From: JAHEEL01 sp964195545
Lineage (GTDB): Bacteria; Actinomycetota; Acidimicrobiia; Spongiisociales; UBA5794
Length of the DNA stretch: 50,414 bases
Assembly (NCBI GenBank): GCA_964195545.1
Contig: CAXMQQ010000012.1
Coordinates: forward strand, 1 to 50,414
Direction of reading: 5' to 3'
Of the stretch, positions 49,486 through 50,414 are shown piece after piece (position 1 is the first letter of the stretch; the number at the start of each line of letters is the position of its first letter). A program made the position numbers and the translations under genes. Under the pieces are notes generated by a model. That model did no database searches, was not told where the DNA came from, and saw only the letters and a program-made list of their open reading frames with translations.

Positions 49486-49520
49486 ATACGGACTACGGAC
49501 TCCGGACTACGGAGTCCGTA
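49486..49520. repeat. Five heptanucleotide repeats upstream of the rpmJ promoter
   Basis: atacgga, ctacgga, ctccgga, ctacgga, gtccgta in perfect 7-bp register. They mark the downstream end of the 36-kb non-ribosomal segment, as the GTTGTCG array marks its upstream end. Confidence 0.9.
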
Positions 49521-49529
49521 CACTGCGAC

Positions 49530-49559
49530 TTGTCGTTACACAACGGCCGTTCCTACACT
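49530..49559 (+). promoter_or_regulatory. Promoter of the rpmJ-rpsM-rpsK cluster
   Basis: TTGTCG (49530-49535), 18-bp spacer, TACACT (49554-49559). It starts 10 nt after the heptad array. The predicted start is near 49566, leaving a 180-nt leader before rpmJ. This promoter would make the cluster independent of the spc operon. Confidence 0.6.
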
Positions 49560-49567
49560 CCCGTCAG

Positions 49568-49585
49568 CGGCCCGGTATCGGGCCG
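49568..49585 (+). promoter_or_regulatory. Leader hairpin with T-tract (possible attenuator)
   Basis: CGGCCCG-gtat-CGGGCCG, seven perfect GC pairs, followed by TGTTTTC. It would be the first structure on the rpmJ transcript and looks like an intrinsic terminator, suggesting attenuation or feedback by a ribosomal protein. Confidence 0.5.
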
Positions 49586-49594
49586 TGTTTTCCC

Positions 49595-49742
49595 ATGCAA
49601 AGACGTCGTTGATATCGACGGGTCCGGGCACCGCTCGGGCACCATCGGTGTAGAGGTCACCATTCGCTGCGGACACTTCGGTGCTCGCCTCGGTGATGCT
49701 CGGATGCGACGTCCGAAAGAATCGAACCGAGGCAGGATCACC
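49595..49742 (+). pseudogene. infA: Probable relic of infA (translation initiation factor IF-1)
   Basis: Exactly where infA is expected, one frame reads, in order, KDVVDIDG, GVEV, CGH, ARMRR and RGRIT. These correspond to the IF-1 landmarks KDVIEVEG, RVEL, NGH, KMR and RGRIT. The ATG at 49595 is out of frame with the first block, VLA (from KVLAHISG) appears only in another frame, and about 16 residues between MR and RGRIT are missing. There is no in-frame start with a ribosome binding site. The matches are short, so the call is tentative. If correct, a working infA must lie elsewhere. Confidence 0.45.
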
Positions 49743-49746
49743 ACTG

Positions 49747-49860
49747 ATGAAAGTATCAGCATCCGCCAAAAGGATGTGCGAGAAGTGTCGGGTTATCCGT
49801 CGCAGCGGCCGCGTCTGGGTGATCTGCGAGAACCCGCGACACAAACAGCGTCAGGGGTAG
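49747..49860 (+). CDS. rpmJ: 50S ribosomal protein L36
   Basis: 37 residues: starts MKVSASAKRMCEKC and ends VICENPRHKQRQG. Zinc ligands Cys11, Cys14, Cys27 and His32 are all present, so this is the zinc-binding (C+) form. L36 stabilises 23S helices near the L7/L12 stalk base. It sits 7 nt before rpsM, as usual. Confidence 0.96.
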   Translation: MKVSASAKRMCEKCRVIRRSGRVWVICENPRHKQRQG

Positions 49861-49867
49861 CGCACAC

Positions 49868-50245
49868 ATGGCACGAATTTCCGGAGTAGATCTCCCCAGA
49901 GACAAGCGGGTCGAAATCAGCCTGACGTACATTTTTGGTGTCGGGGGAACCCGATCCCAGCAGATTCTCGACGCGCTCGAGATTCCGTACGACACCAAGG
50001 TGCGGGATTTGACCGACTCGGAAGTCGTCAAGATCCGCCAGTTCATCGACGGCAATTACAACGTCGAAGGTGACCTCAGGCGTGAGGTTGCTCAGAACAT
50101 CAAGAGGAAGATCGAGATCGGCAGCTACCAGGGTCTCCGCCACCGTCGCGGCCTCCCCGTACGCGGTCAGCGCACGCACACCAACGCTCGTACCCGTAAG
50201 GGGCGTCGCGCTCCGGTCGCGGGCAAGAAGAAGGTCACGAAGTAA
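49868..50245 (+). CDS. rpsM: 30S ribosomal protein S13
   Basis: 125 residues: MARISGVDLPRDKRVEISLTY begins the helix-two-turns-helix domain (two adjoining pieces), and GSYQGLRHRRGLPVRGQRTHTNART, in adjoining pieces, is the conserved C-terminal stretch that contacts P-site tRNA. The stop overlaps rpsK (TAATG). Confidence 0.98.
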   Translation: MARISGVDLPRDKRVEISLTYIFGVGGTRSQQILDALEIPYDTKVRDLTDSEVVKIRQFIDGNYNVEGDLRREVAQNIKRKIEIGSYQGLRHRRGLPVRGQRTHTNARTRKGRRAPVAGKKKVTK

Positions 50246-50414
50246 TGGCCCAACAAGCACCACGGCCGCGTCGCAAAGCCCGTCGGACGATCTCCCACGG
50301 TCAAGCGCACATCAGTGCCAGTTTCAACAACACGATCATCACGATTACGGACCAGCAGGGCGAAGTCGTCGGATGGACTTCCGGCGGGTCGGTCGGCTTC
50401 AAGGGGTCTCGGAA
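50245..50414 (+). CDS. rpsK: 30S ribosomal protein S11, N-terminal part (partial)
   Basis: The first 56 codons are visible before the window ends. GQAHISASFNNTIITITD and GWTSGGSVGFKGSR are diagnostic of S11, which lines the mRNA path at the 30S platform. rpsD, rpoA and rplQ would be expected next. Confidence 0.97.
   Translation, partial: MAQQAPRPRRKARRTISHGQAHISASFNNTIITITDQQGEVVGWTSGGSVGFKGSR

Noticed and set aside
12961..49520. The heptad arrays as CRISPR or insertion-sequence ends
   Set aside because: Units are only 7 bp with no spacers, no cas genes, no transposase and no matching terminal inverted repeats around the 36-kb segment.
49733..49742. AGGATCACC just before rpmJ, resembling the 16S rRNA 3' end
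   Set aside because: It is in the sense, not the complementary, orientation for a ribosome binding site and coincides with the RGRIT codons of the infA relic; coincidence is likely.
49530..49889. A 119-codon plus-strand frame from TTG 49530 as a real gene
   Set aside because: It overlaps rpmJ and the rpsM start in another frame, its only start lies on the putative -35 box, and its recognisable pieces are better explained as an infA relic.

Overview
The window looks like chromosomal DNA of a high-GC actinobacterium. Signs are the many GTG starts, 4-nt overlapping operons, several promoter boxes placed so that the transcript would begin at the start codon, a short adenylate kinase, a twin-arginine lipoprotein and a PucR regulator. 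A deep-branching class such as Acidimicrobiia would fit, but the class is an inference. I see no rRNA, tRNA, CRISPR array, transposase, integrase or phage gene.

Layout. (1) 1-12956 is the classical tuf / S10 / spc / secY-adk-map ribosomal super-operon, in canonical order. (2) 13046-49434 is about 36 kb of metabolic DNA sitting between map and rpmJ, where most bacteria have only infA. (3) 49530-50414 resumes the ribosomal cluster with its own promoter, a hairpin leader, what looks like a decayed infA, then rpmJ, rpsM and the start of rpsK.

The metabolic DNA has two halves. The first (13046-33684) combines a mutarotase-like protein, a xylulokinase-family kinase, tatB-tatC and tatA, an aldo-keto reductase, and a CUT1 sugar/polyol ABC importer whose gene set parallels the rhizobial glycerol importer. 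It also has a TIM-barrel isomerase, a Gfo/Idh/MocA dehydrogenase, an RpiB-like isomerase, a TpiA-like isomerase with an altered active site, a fused dihydroxyacetone-kinase-type kinase, a PfkB kinase and a split DhaK/DhaL pair. The DAK + TpiA-like + RpiB-like set matches the tetrulose logic of mycobacterial and brucella tetritol catabolism, so a C4 polyol or ketose is the best guess for the substrate.

The second half (33729-47774) is a PucR-type regulator divergent from a tight 12.4 kb operon: barbiturase/cyanuric-acid-hydrolase family enzyme, AllH-, FdrA/AllF- and AllG-like subunits, a three-subunit molybdenum hydroxylase, an unknown protein, a thiolase homologue without its cysteine, its DUF35 partner and a UraA-type uracil permease. 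I read this as oxidative pyrimidine catabolism in which ring-opened barbiturate is split by an oxamate-carbamoyltransferase-like complex, possibly conserving carbamoyl phosphate. I know of no description of that combination.

Other notable points are degenerate 7-bp tandem repeats at nearly every transcription-unit boundary (and inside the end of rplD), a 476-residue ribosomal protein S3 with a huge acidic Ala/Val/Glu tail, and an ABC importer with two complementary, partly degenerate ATPases.
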